Source of the DNA: Carex sylvatica
Lineage: Eukaryota > Streptophyta > Magnoliopsida > Poales > Cyperaceae
Assembly (NCBI GenBank): GCA_964058845.1
Contig: CAXKVR010000336.1
Span: 124,001 to 188,000, forward strand
Length of the DNA: 64,000 bases
Direction of reading: 5' to 3'
A model generated the notes under the pieces. That model saw only the letters and a program-made list of their open reading frames with translations, had not been told where the DNA came from and did no database searches. Both the position numbers and the translations under genes were made by a program. The first letter of the stretch is position 1. Each line of letters begins with the position of its first letter. Shown here one piece after another: positions 47,691 through 59,140 of this stretch.

Positions 47691-49082
47691 AGCTAGACAA
47701 CAAAATGAAGCCAGAAGTAGCGGAAATAAAAAGAAGCTAGATTATGTGATTAATTATAATTTTAGAATAATAAATTTTATATATATTAAAATTGTATAGG
47801 ATAAATATGTGAGCTACTAGAATTTAAAATGATAAATTGAATTGATCCTCTACAATTAGGAATTTGTTATAAAAAATTATTTACAAAAATAAAAAATAAA
47901 AAGGACTTGAAAATAGAAGTTTTGTGAATGTGTGATTGACTAGATCTAGCACTGTCTTGCTCTTTTTCGTAAAAAAACTCTTGTTTCACTCACGTATATT
48001 GTAAAAAGAACTATTGAATTTAATAATTGAATGTGCGGAATTCTGAAATTTTCCATTTATGTTTATACTTCCTGACACCACACAGTCGTGCACACACATG
48101 AAGAGAGTTGAATTATGAACTAATAATCTTTAATCAGTTTTTAATATTGTCAAAATCTTGAAAAAAAAGATCAGCTGTGCTACATTAAGAAATAAGAACA
48201 TGAAAAACAAAAGTGGAGATATGGAATCTCCCAGTCTAAGTCACTTTTTCTTTATCTGTAATATTAACCAAATTATTCGTTAAGCCTATATCCAATTTAT
48301 GCATCCTTAAAGAATTTTTTTTATGTCCAAATTCATTTTATAAAACCTTCTCGAAAATTGTTTTAAAACAACCGTGATAACTCAATTGTTAATATGTTAT
48401 TGTTAATATATAATCTCAGATCAATATAATTAATACAGAAGAGGAACACGAATATCAAATAAAATGAACTCAACTTCTAATAAGTGATAAATCTGATACA
48501 ACGGCCAAGCCGTGAGATGAAAAAGAGATAATAAGTAAAATTAAAAGGACTGGATCTGAATTCATCAACATAAAAATCAAATCCATAAATTAATTGTTTA
48601 TATATAAGTTATGCACCGTCAAAAGAGAAACTAAGATGATTCCTTTCGTCGCTCAATTGAATTATAAAATAACACGCCAGCTAGTGCTTAAGACCATCTG
48701 ACCACCTCTAATCGTCTGGACAAACTAATCTCTTTGCTTGCTTATTCAGTAATGACTTTATGGGATTCATCCTTTTGAATGGTTGTAAACTTGGAATGAA
48801 CTTAAATTAGTCCAAATTAAAATCAGCGTAGTTAAATTCTAGGTCAAATTGTGCCCAAATCGATTACCGTCTGTCAATTGTATTATAAAAATCGATTATT
48901 AAATTATTTGACTGGTCAAAGTAGTAACAGTAAATAACAGTATTGCAGTAATGGCATTGATATGCCAGCCCAAATTACAAAATGACCCGGCCCAAAGGAT
49001 AGGAACCCTGTCAGTAGCAAGCAACACTTGACCATGTATCGTGGCCGCAACAGCGAATCCTTGTTCAATTTATAAAAACCCG
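47691..49082. other. Intergenic, no gene seen
   Basis: AT-rich with no long frame; no repeat border that I can support. Confidence 0.45.
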
Positions 49083-49291
49083 CACCCTTTAGGAATCCGT
49101 ACCTCCTCAGGTACCTGAGGTGAGAAGAAAAATCCAGACCGTTCTTTTAGCTTAGCACAAATCTCAAAGCAAACCCTCTAGAGTCATAATAGGGACCGGA
49201 TTGAGTTGGATATGAAATAAATTAATATGGACTGTTCATTTTTTAAAATTGTACCTCAGGTACCTGGGGGGACACGGACTCACCCTTTAGG
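49083..49291. mobile_element. MITE family B, copy 2, with 11-bp flanking direct repeat
   Basis: CACCCTTTAGG is at 49083-49093 and 49281-49291. The 187-bp element starts AATCCGTACCTCC, then CAGGTACC, and ends with the near complement (GGTACCTGGGGGGACACGG). Its core GTTCTTTTAGCTTAGCACAA, ATCTCAAAGCA matches 36230-36290. It sits about 100 bp before the presumed transcription start of the TKI1-like gene. Confidence 0.78.
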
Positions 49292-49389
49292 GGATGTATA
49301 TCCAATGACAGAAGTCGCAAGTGCAATTCAAGAATCACTCAAGGCGGCAATTCAAGAAATCACTGAAAAATTGAACACGACATTTCCAT

Positions 49390-49612
49390 TGGCGCCTCTT
49401 TCCCCCCTCCCTCGCTCAAATCGTATCTCCTATTCTACTCGGAGATCGATCCCACAAAGTACCTCAATTCCTCTCTTCTTTCTATCTTTGGATTCTCCTG
49501 TGCGTTTCTTGATCTACAGCTCGTCTTCTCCGTGGCTCCAGCTGGCTGGTATAGTGCGTCTGTTCGAATCTAGGGTTTCTGATCTAGGATTAGGTGTTCG
49601 ATCTGAGAGAAG
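49390..49612 (+). other. Presumed non-coding leader exon of the TKI1-like gene
   Basis: CT-rich start, then a donor AGAGAAG/GTATAG at 49612/49613. The next exon begins after GTTGTAG at 50217 with 43 non-coding nt before the ATG. The 158-codon frame across this exon (49227-49703) runs through the MITE and the donor site and is not coding. Confidence 0.5.
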
Positions 49613-50260
49613 GTATAGCTATGTTGTTTTAATTTATAATCAAATACATCTAATTTATGTTAAACTGTACGAATTGTTTTGTGGTCTGCTCCCAAATTTG
49701 TAAAACAGAAGGAGAAAGAGTTTTGTTACCCTTTCTCCTAAGTTGTAATTTCAGTATATTAATTGATTTTAATAGAGGGGAATGGGAAGAATCAATTTAC
49801 ATGTTTCTGCAATTTGGTGTGACCAAATTCACTCCTACCATTTTTCCCTTCCCTTTTCCTTCTCAAATTGCGGTGATTGAGGTGTTTTCATGGTTTCATT
49901 ATACCAGTTGCATTAATTCATTCACAATTACAGTTCTTGCTGTGATTCTACTTCATTCTGATTAGTATCGCAGAAGACAAATTATTTGGCAAAAAAAAAA
50001 AAAAAAACTCAAGGGAACCAGTTTGGTAAAGTTTAAATTTTATTTTGCCCAAAACTACTGTACTCTCAGTACATACCAGTACCAGGTGCCAGTGCTGTCT
50101 TTTTCAGTGCAATATTCTCAAAAGTTCATAAAAAGAAAAGATGCCGTATCCTTGTAATAATTCTTCAGATTTTGATATCTTTTGGTTTTAGTTTATTTTA
50201 TTTCCATTTTGTTGTAGGAATTTGAATTGCCTGGAAGTCGTATATCTTTAAGAAAATCAG

Positions 50261-53200
50261 ATGAAAGAAAAGAACATGGAAACTGCACTGAATGGATGTA
50301 AAACTGCAACTGATGTGGTTGAAAAAACCAAGCATTCTAAGGCAGATATACCAAAACCTAGCAAGCCTAAATTTAAAGCCTCAGGTAGGTTTTCTTGGTA
50401 TATATTTTAGACAAACTGCCTGACGCATTGTGCTTAGAAAACTTAACAAAATTTTAAATTCCAGGAAAAGCCAATAACGGATCCAATAAGAAGTTAATTT
50501 CATTGCCAGCTGAACCTAGCTGTGTGCCAATCCCATCTTCTACAGGTTCCAGAAAATTCAAGCTCCAACTTTTTCCTATCGACTGTGAAACTAAAAACAT
50601 ACTAGAGCAGGTTGATATACTAATTTACCTACTGTAAGAGCTTTAAAGTATTGTGCATTATTGCTTATAAAGCCAAACTGTATTACTTTCAGAGCTTCAT
50701 GAACTTTTCCTTTTTTGTTAATTACTATTTACAGAATGACCATAACCCATTCCTGGAATTGACTCTCGCAACCAATAAGAAAATTTCTTCAGTTGTGAAG
50801 CACCTGGCAGAGAAATGGAGAGACAGCTTCGGTGCTACAGCTGGGGGTATTGTGCTCTTTCCTTATAATGCGAGGTCTGACAATTTGGTTGGAGTTCACA
50901 GATGGACTTTGAATGATATCCATATAACAGCTGCTGATGTATATAATATGATCGGTACCCCCTCTGTTTTTCGCCTAAGGTTAGAAAAGACTTTCTCATT
51001 TGGTACCTTTTCTTTTTAATACCTCAAAATATTCTTTATATTTAGAATTTGGATTAAAGTGCATTATTCCCTGTAATTTTGGAAGTGGCCTAATTATTCA
51101 TCCTCCATATGACGAACTATATGGTGAAGTTTGGTAAATTTATAGATTTACTAGAAAGGGCTTTAAAGGGTTCCATGTTTTGTAGGGTGTATATTTCCTG
51201 CAAATAGACACAGGTGCAGGTTCTGTATTTTGTTGTTCTGTGAAGGATGTTTCTTGTCATGTATTGGTTATATTACAGTTCTATGCAGTGCTCAAAATAT
51301 TTTCCTTTCTTCACATTCTTTACAACTTCCATAACTTTGGTGGTTTCTATTGACAGATATGGTTTTTTATCAAACCCCGAATCTGTTTCCAATAAGAGGC
51401 AGCCACCTCAGCTTGAAGAGAACTTCCATTTTAAAAGGCGAGTGACTGAGACAAACCTCTCTTCACTTCCTGATTCGAAAAGAGAAAAGGGATCTTGTAG
51501 TCTGAAAGAGCTATCATTTGACAACACTGCTGGTTCACAACAGGTACATATACTAATTATCTGTTATTAAATATTGGTAGAGAAAAGTATCAGCTACTTT
51601 TGGGAAAAGCTTGATGTTATGCCGAAACGGATAACATGCTTATCATATTCCCTTATAACACATTAACATATATCTTCTAGCCTTTCCAATTGTTCATTTA
51701 AGTACTGAAATTAATCCTCCGCTGTCCATAATTTTTTGCCTTAATGGGGATAGAAGATGAGGACTATGAGTATTTTTGAACTCGTTTGACGCAAGTAATA
51801 TGTAAGCAGTGCAAGAATTATTTCTTCATTTTCTGGGAAATCATATATTTTCTAGGGGTATTCTATGCGCATGATATATCTCATTTTGCTTTGTTATATG
51901 AGATGTTATACTGTGAGATTTTTCAATCTTACACAGGATTCACCTTTTGCCCATGACTTCTTGTTTAATAATCAATTTCATAATTGTTACAGAAGTTATG
52001 CCTCTTAAATGTCTTTGACACGTTTTGCACTGCCTTTTTTGGCAACATATTTCTAAAGTGCTGACTGATCTTTGTGCCACTTTTGACATCTGTGGACCAG
52101 AATAATATTTCAAGTAAACCAGCACCACTTCCTTCATGGCTTGATTCTATTTCCAACGTGAGCTTTGGTACCTTGTTGTCCGAGGCATCGCCATATCTAG
52201 AGGGAGGAAATACTTCTTCACAAAACAAGAACTTGCAAGTGCTCCAGGCTTCCATCACTTGTGACTCATTCGATGCTGCCATTGGTGCCCTGATTGCACA
52301 CCAGCAGCCATTAGATAATCAGGCGGGAGCACCAAAGGCTACAAATCACCCTTCCATATGGGATGGCGAAGAAACATGCCATGCATTTGCTATTCAGAAG
52401 TCAACTCCTTTGGCCGAGACTGAACATCTTTGCTGCAAGGTATTAATATATTTTCTTCCGAATAAATTTTGTTGTCTAAAGCAATATTTTAATCAAGTTT
52501 ATTTTTGTTGTTTCCATACTTGATTTGTCTTTGTTTGGTACTCAAAAATTGAATTCGAATTTAGCTGTGATTTCAATTTTTGGCCTTGTTTTCTTCATCA
52601 ACCAATTTTATGAGGGTTTCTCCCAAACCGTTGTGAAATTATAGTTTATTAAAATTAAGGTCATTTTTAAGGGATTTGTTGAGGAACTGCAATTGGTCCC
52701 TTGAATTTGGGTCAAAGAAATCGCTTAGACCTGGACTATTTGAACACGTTGAACCTTTTTTTCAGTAAGATGTAGACAAAAAGAGATGTAAACTGTATCC
52801 AAAATTGCAAACTTTGAAAGTAGTTATACTGTGAACCTTTTCTTGGTTCGCAGACCTTGTCTGCTTCCTTGTTGTCAAATGTTATCCTGTGTAAGAAAAG
52901 GAGGTAGTAAATAAAACATGAAGTGTGCACACCAAAAGAAAGGTTTGCAGACAATGGTCACAAATTTTCCAGTTTACAAATTTTACTGTTTGGATTTCTG
53001 CTTGTCCTAATTGTTTTTTTCATATTACTAAACCACAAAAATGTGGGCTATTTGTGGTAGTTTTTTTTTGCTAGAGGGCTGATTTGCAAACATTAAATGC
53101 AGGAGGTGGCTGATTTGCAAACTGTTGAGACTGACAACGCAGAAAGGAAGAATGAGATGCTGCCTCCAAAAGAAGAGAGCAACATTCTCACCAATTTGGA

Positions 53201-53870
53201 CCTCTCTTTGGTACTTGAATCAGTCTTAGATACTTTTATTTTAGACCCTCTGACAAGCTTATTTACATTCTTATCCTATGCAAGTTACTAGTTTACATGT
53301 GCATACTAGCCCATGTAGTGCTATGTAATTCCAATGGCAATGTTGTGGTGTTCAACCTAGAATGGCAATATGGGCTTGTACATGATGTTACCTGACCTCA
53401 CTTGAAGTGTAGTTGTAGTAGTTGGTATCTTTCCATTTTCAATTGTTTGCCAAAATTTGATGATTAAACAACAATGGAGCTGTTGGCTAGATTTAATATT
53501 GCTTTCAGAATGGAGGAATTGGGTTATCTGTGTGAGAAGTGAAATTAATTTCACAGTATGCTTGCACCGGAGTGAAGTAAAGCGACATTGAATCCCGTAA
53601 TTTAAATCTTGCACCTCCCAAGTTGTCAGTTCATGAAAGACCAGAGAATTACCTAATGTACCTGCAGAAATGTTCAGTTATTTTGAAATAGTAACATGGT
53701 TCTTTTATTTAATTATTATTTTTTTCTTCATATATCAGCCAGAGCCTGTGGGCCCCTTTGAGAATGTGGTCCCTTGTTCTAGACCATCAGGTGGTGGCAC
53801 TGACAGCATAGGCTTTAGTGGATTGCTTTCCACCAGTTTGGATGCTTTCCAAAACTTCTCGGTTTTCTAA
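50261..53870 (+). CDS. TSL-kinase interacting protein 1-like protein
   Basis: Coding exons 50261-50384, 50465-50610, 50735-50979, 51357-51543, 52101-52439, 53103-53210 and 53739-53870 join in frame to 426 residues. The core reads KFKLQLFPIDCETKNILEQ, then HNPFLELTLATNKKISSVVK, RWTLND, ADVY and IGTPSVFRLRYGF, followed by SWLDSISNVSFGTLLSEASP and CDSFDAAIGALIAHQ. These match the conserved regions of plant TKI1, found as a partner of the nuclear kinase TOUSLED, which acts in chromatin assembly and development. Arabidopsis TKI1 is about 740 residues with an N-terminal SANT/Myb domain; none is visible here or upstream. So this is a shorter paralogue type or the N-terminus was lost. The ATG chosen is the first in its exon. 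Function is inferred from the family only. Confidence 0.82.
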
Positions 53871-53906
53871 CAAAAGAGCAAGGTAAAAAAAAAAATACTT
53901 AGATTT

Positions 53907-54290
53907 ATTTTTTGTGTACTAGCAACAAATTGGAGAAGCCTAATTTACTCTTAAAGTAGAACCAAGCTGTTGTATTTCTTCTGTTGTAAAGCACCATTTA
54001 GGATCCTGAGGGAAGAAATACTTGGTTTGCCTCAGGATTAATGTTTGTTTGCTTTTGTATTGTATAGAGCTTTACTGGCTTCTTTTTTTGTGTACTAGCA
54101 ACAAATTGGGAGGAGCCTAATTTACTCTAAAGTAGGACTAAGCTGTTGTATTTCTTCTGTTGTAATTGCAATTTATAGCTGGCTAATAAAGCACCATTTA
54201 GGATCCTGAGGGAAGAAATACTTGGTTTGCCTCTGGATTAATGTTTGTTTACTTTTGTATTTGTATATAGAGCTTTGCTGGCTTTTGCCA
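53907..54290 (+). repeat. Tandem duplication over the TKI1-like 3' UTR
   Basis: Units about 53907-54083 and 54084-54290 share TTTTGTGTACTAGCAACAAA, CCTAATTTACTC, AAGCTGTTGTATTTCTTCTG, AGCACCATTTAGGATCCTGA and TATAGAGCTTT. Unit 2 has an extra piece with TAGCTGGCTAATAAAGCACC; its AATAAA is a poly(A) signal candidate that unit 1 lacks. Unit 1 starts just 36 nt after the stop codon. Confidence 0.85.
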
Positions 54291-55849
54291 TGAAATGACA
54301 CTCTTGGTATCATTTAGAATTGTTAATTTCCTTTAGTTAATTTTACTTGAGCTTCGACAGAAAAAAATAAGCTAGACATGTCCTTGCTTTAAAAGTAAAT
54401 TGGTTAGTTTAATTCCGACTATACTGTATCATCTATCAAGTCAGAGAAAATAATATGGCTTTTGTAGTAAAATGATCAAATTAATTGTTATTTTGATTAA
54501 TTATCAGAATAATTGCTTAATGAGCATTTGTTTATTAACTATTCCCAAGCAGTCCTTTCTGCTTTTGTCTTATTGCAAATTGTTGTGCAGACTATTCTAA
54601 CTTGAACAAGTACTCCCGTGAAATATGAAGTCACGTATTATAAAAACAGTGGTAGAGCAGCTAGAGCCACATGTTAATATCTATACATTTTTTTGCCCCT
54701 TGAAAGCATATTCCTGGAACAGTAGTACCAAGTTGTAATGTCAGACGTGTAGATCCATCAATCACTTTGCATATCTTATTGAATAGCAACAGATAATTGT
54801 CAGTACTGATGCCACTCTGGCAAATTAGATCATGTTTCCCACTTCACTTTGTGACTTCCTTTTCGTATATCTAAAGTAACTACTAGGGAAACAGCCAACT
54901 GAAAAAACTTCTTTTCAATATTAAATGACTAAAATCTACCACTGTGATGTCTGATCACAACTTTTAGCAATTAGCTGAGACAAGAAATATGGAAGTCTTA
55001 ATCAGATCCAGCGCATATTTGGTTATATCCTAGTAGAGCTAAAAGGAAGAATGGTGTTCAATATTTAGTCTTTTGTTATCATATTTGGATATCTATAGTT
55101 TGCTTTGCATATAAAAAATGAAAGGACACAGTCGAAATCCTTTAGCTGGTTAATATATTTCATAGGCTTGAACCCCTCTTTAGCAAATCTAATTTAAGCT
55201 GCTTAAAAATTGTCATCTTATGATTATGTGGGCCCAACACACTAAACAATATTAATTGGAGAAGTTGTATGCTTCATGCTTGTCGTCTAGTCTCCGTAAA
55301 ACAAGCCATCAATATTTCTTTAAAGGAGACTTTTTTAATTTTATTTTAAAGTTCAGAATTTTTGACCAATTTAAGCCCTTGGAATTCTGTATCAATCCAT
55401 TAGATTAAGTCATGCTGAATCTCAATTAAAATTGGAATAACAAAAATGACGAGAGTGAAAGAAAACAACCAAGAATCCTTTTGGTAGCAAACAAATTTAC
55501 ATGGTTGGAGCCGAGGAGAGGAGATGAAATTCCTTTAGGAAAATATTTTTCATGGACTAACAACACTCTCTACACATCACATCATTAAAGGTATTTGTCA
55601 CTTTAGGACCATTAACGCCGCCCCCATTATATTAAACTATTCCATAATCAATAATCATGGTACCAACCAAGTACCAAGTACCGGCCGCGTTACCACATAA
55701 TTAGATCTTCTGTTGCCCTCACAGCACAGCACAGCAATGATAATAGATTCATAGGGTTTGAGATTTGGAATGGCAACCGTGCATGTCACCTCACGCGTCT
55801 CCCTCCAACTAAAACCAAATCACTTCATTAATATAATAAATAGTTGTCC
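54291..55849. other. Intergenic, no gene seen
   Basis: No frame of note. One word of about 35 nt (starting TCTTATTGCAAATTGTTGTG) at 54568 recurs at 56868, outside the duplication proper. Confidence 0.45.
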
Positions 55850-57860
55850 TTTTGAGAAATGTCTACTGTCACCAGAACTTGACTATTAGCTTAGGCACAT
55901 CAGATCAGAGTGGAAAGCGGTCTTAAATTTATACTAAACCTAGGCTAGAACCGAGATGAGATGAACCCCACGGCCAGCTAGCAGAAATAATGAAAAGGCC
56001 CAGATACGCTCGCTACTTTATGATATTACAAAATATCCGAACCGAAAGAAGTGAATCTTTTCTTTTTATGCAATACGCTCCGCATTTTTCATTCATTCAT
56101 TCAGTGAACCTTCTTCTGTAATCTTCTTATATTGATTGCTCAAGTGTTTTTGTCAAATATTGTTTTGGCACTTTATTTTTCCAGAATTTTGCAAGGGGTA
56201 ATTAAATAATTGCATTTGTGTAGAAGAGATCCAACCCATTTTTTTAGAATCTATGAATATATCTTAAAATTGCTGTTCAAACTAAAATATTAATATTATA
56301 AATATGTTATCATAATTAAATATGAAATTTATCAGATTTAGATCAATTTGAAATTTGATCCGCCACCATAAAAACATTGAAACTCAATTGTAAAGAAAGA
56401 TTCAGATATATTAATCAAAGACGGCATTCAAATTGAAGTTAATTTTTATATACGTTATATTTAAATAATTTTAAGTGTTTGTTTGAACTTTGAACAATAT
56501 TTATTAAAGTATTAAATAAATGTATTGATTATAAAAGTCAAATTTATGTTAAAATTACTTGAGAAAACTATTGTTGTTTTGCAAGCATACTAGAATTGTA
56601 AGAAGTAGCATGAAAAATTGGATCTTAAAATGCTAGTGTTTTGAAAAGAGACACAATGGTCAATGGATGTGGTGTAATTTCTATCAATTGAAAGACTAAA
56701 AAATGTTAAACAAAATGTTTCATTGAAATTGTAAAGTAAATCGTCATGCATCTCCAAAACCTATTTTACACAGAGAGAAAACCATTTTGCCTCAAAGTCA
56801 AAGATGACTGATTTTATAACAATATAAATTATACAATGGTTGAATTAATATCACCCATTTCAGCTTTGTCTTATTGCAAATTGTTGTGCAGACTATTCTA
56901 ACTTTTGAGAAATATTGTCTGCTGTCACCACCCAAACTATTAGGCACATCTAGATCTGTTTGAGTTTGCTAGTGCTCTAAAATATTTTAGATAGCAATAT
57001 CATTGCCAACATGGTTTCTGACAAGGCCTTCACATCACAAGACATAATTAATTAGCTTAAGTTGATCAGTTAAATCACATTTTTGTTGAGATGTCCAAAA
57101 ATAAGCAAGAGATATAATTTTTTAACCTAAAACTTGACTATTCAAAATAAATAAATAATACCATCTCAAAAAACAATTCTGTTTCTATCATATATAGTAC
57201 TGCCCCTCTTATTATTTTCACCGTATTAATTAGCATCCTTTAAAGAAATACAATAATAAAAACAAACATTTTAATATCTTTACTTTAAAAATCAAAATAT
57301 TCTACGTGAACTCAATTGTGAAGTAACGAACTTTAAACAATAACAATAATAATTAATCCAATCCAACGGTCGAGATTTGAGCGGGTTCAGAGTGGAAAAC
57401 AGTCTTGAATTTATACTAAACCGCAGAAATGAACGGCCCAGATACGCTCGCTACTTTATGATATTACAATATAGGTAGGTATATATATCCGAACCGAAAG
57501 AAGAATTTGGAAGTGAATCTTTTCTTTTTAAGATACCACCACTATCTAATGCAATACGCAATAAGTGAAGAAAAGAATTATTCTAGCATGTATCCAACCC
57601 AATTTTTATGATCTAAGAATATATCTTAAAAGACAAATTTTTTTTATGGATGTGGTGTAATTTCTATCAAAAGACCTAAAATGTTAAACAAAATGTTTCA
57701 TTGAAATTCTAAAGTAAATCGTCATGCATCTCCAAAACCTATTTATATATAGAGAAAACCATTTTGCCTTAAAAGTAAAAAAGATGAATGATTTTATAAC
57801 AATATAAATGCCACAATTGTTGAAAATCGCCTCTCATAACAATTGAGCTATTTAACTTGT
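55850..57860. repeat. Diverged tandem duplication, about 1 kb unit
   Basis: Unit 1 (about 55850-56850) and unit 2 (about 56900-57860) share blocks in the same order: GAGAAAT..TCT.CTGTCACC, then CAGAGTGGAAA..GTCTT, CCCAGATACGCTCGCTACTT and ATCCGAACCGAAAGAAG, then ATCCAACCCA with GAATATATCTTAAAA, then GGATGTGGTGTAATTTCTAT and AAATCGTCATGCATCTCCAA. Several indels separate the units. No coding capacity. Confidence 0.75.
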
Positions 57861-58189
57861 CTCCAATTGCATACGAATTAAATACCATGGAAGCCAGATC
57901 CCTCAATTTTCATACAATTGGAGGTTGCTGAACAGGTATCAATTGCAAAATATTGAAGTATGTGGCCAAGCGAATTAATTAAATATTAAATACAAGAATT
58001 ATTCTTTGATCTAATTGTAAAGTCACATAGTTTCTATGTAAATGATTTTTTTTTTTTTTGATACTCTGATAGTGACTATCAAGTGTTATTACAACATTTA
58101 GTCCTACGCGAGAGGTCATGAATTTGAACACTACATAGTAAAAAAATCTTCTATAATATATGAGAAAAGTATCCTCTCAAGTACTAGGT

Positions 58190-58365
58190 ACTGTACCTGT
58201 AAAAGAATCTCCTCATTTTACAGTTTGAGATTAACTCCCAACTAGTTTGAGATTCAGGTTAGCATAGGGGGCACTATTATTGGGCTTTGAGATTCGTGCC
58301 AAGTTAAAAATAATGGTTTAGATCCATTAATTATAAAAGATCTATATTATGGTACTGGGGAGAAC
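58190..58365. mobile_element. MITE family B, probable copy 3, opposite orientation
   Basis: On the minus strand the core reads GGCACGAATCTCAAAGC, as in the other family B copies. AGTACC/GGTAC words lie near both ends. The termini are not sharp and no target duplication was found. About 400 bp before the gene at 58783. Confidence 0.45.
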
Positions 58366-58672
58366 TGAATTTAGAAGTTTGAAAGTGTGTTGGTTGATTA
58401 GTTTCAACATATGATTTAAAAAATAAAATAAATATTAAATACAATATGATAAGGTGATAAACATTAAAATATATCCAATCACTATTCCGTTGTGTTCTAA
58501 ACAGTTCACACATTTTTTTTTTCAGAAAAAAGTAGCGCAAAAGGCATTTTCACACTCAGCTAGCTTTGACCTCTATTTATATGGATAAACTTTCTTTCTT
58601 ATCCTATAAACATTTTTTTAATTTGCTAAATTTAGCACCATACCAAAACCATCTTTCACACCTCCTCTCCTC

Positions 58673-58680
58673 TATATAAA
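58673..58680 (+). promoter_or_regulatory. TATA box of the gene at 58783
   Basis: TATATAAA, 103 bp before the ATG, followed by a CT-rich and A-rich leader. Strong match to the plant consensus. Confidence 0.7.
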
Positions 58681-58782
58681 GCCTCTCCATTCCAATAGCA
58701 TACCTCCCCCTGTTTTAAGCCCTCCAAAGAGAGAGAGCATCTTTTAAACCTCAACCTTAATCAACCTCCAAACAATTCTCCA

Positions 58783-59118
58783 ATGGATTACAGCCCTCGG
58801 ATTCAACGCCAGGGATCATGTCGGTGCAGCAACTTTGGGATCCGAAACGGCTACGAAGAGTTGGATCAATTTGGTGATGTCTCGACCCGACCGGCTAGAA
58901 GCAGCAAGTTTTGTGGCCTCTGGAGAATGATAATGAGAGAGAAGAGAAGAACACAAAGGAAACCCGGCAATGCCGTGTTAGTGCCGTATGATCCGTATAG
59001 CTATGCGCAAAATTTTGACGATGGGCCCACATGGGAGGAGCCGGATAACTTGGCAAGGTCGTTCTCAGCTCGATTCGCAGTTCCGGCAAGAGTTTTCGAA
59101 GAGATTCAAGTGAATTAA
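58783..59118 (+). CDS. Small plant protein of unknown function, 111 aa
   Basis: Intronless frame of 111 residues with a good start context (CCAATGGA), a TATA box about 100 bp upstream and a codon composition clearly less AT-rich than its surroundings. It starts MDYSPRIQRQGSCR, has a basic middle (FCGLWRMIMREKRRTQRK), then VPYDPYSYAQNFDDG and a C-terminal EEPDNLARSFSARFAVPAR. The YDPxxYxQNFD and SFSARFA pattern is familiar from short uncharacterised plant proteins of the avr9/Cf-9 rapidly elicited type, but I do not know their activity. No signal peptide or membrane segment. The overlapping minus-strand frame 58895-59140 is a shadow. Confidence 0.75.
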   Translation: MDYSPRIQRQGSCRCSNFGIRNGYEELDQFGDVSTRPARSSKFCGLWRMIMREKRRTQRKPGNAVLVPYDPYSYAQNFDDGPTWEEPDNLARSFSARFAVPARVFEEIQVN

Positions 59119-59140
59119 TCTTTTTGGGGCTTTTTTGCAA

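Noticed and set aside
49227..49703. 158-codon frame before the TKI1-like gene
   Set aside because: Runs from a MITE through the leader exon and across its splice donor; the sequence has no match to TKI1.
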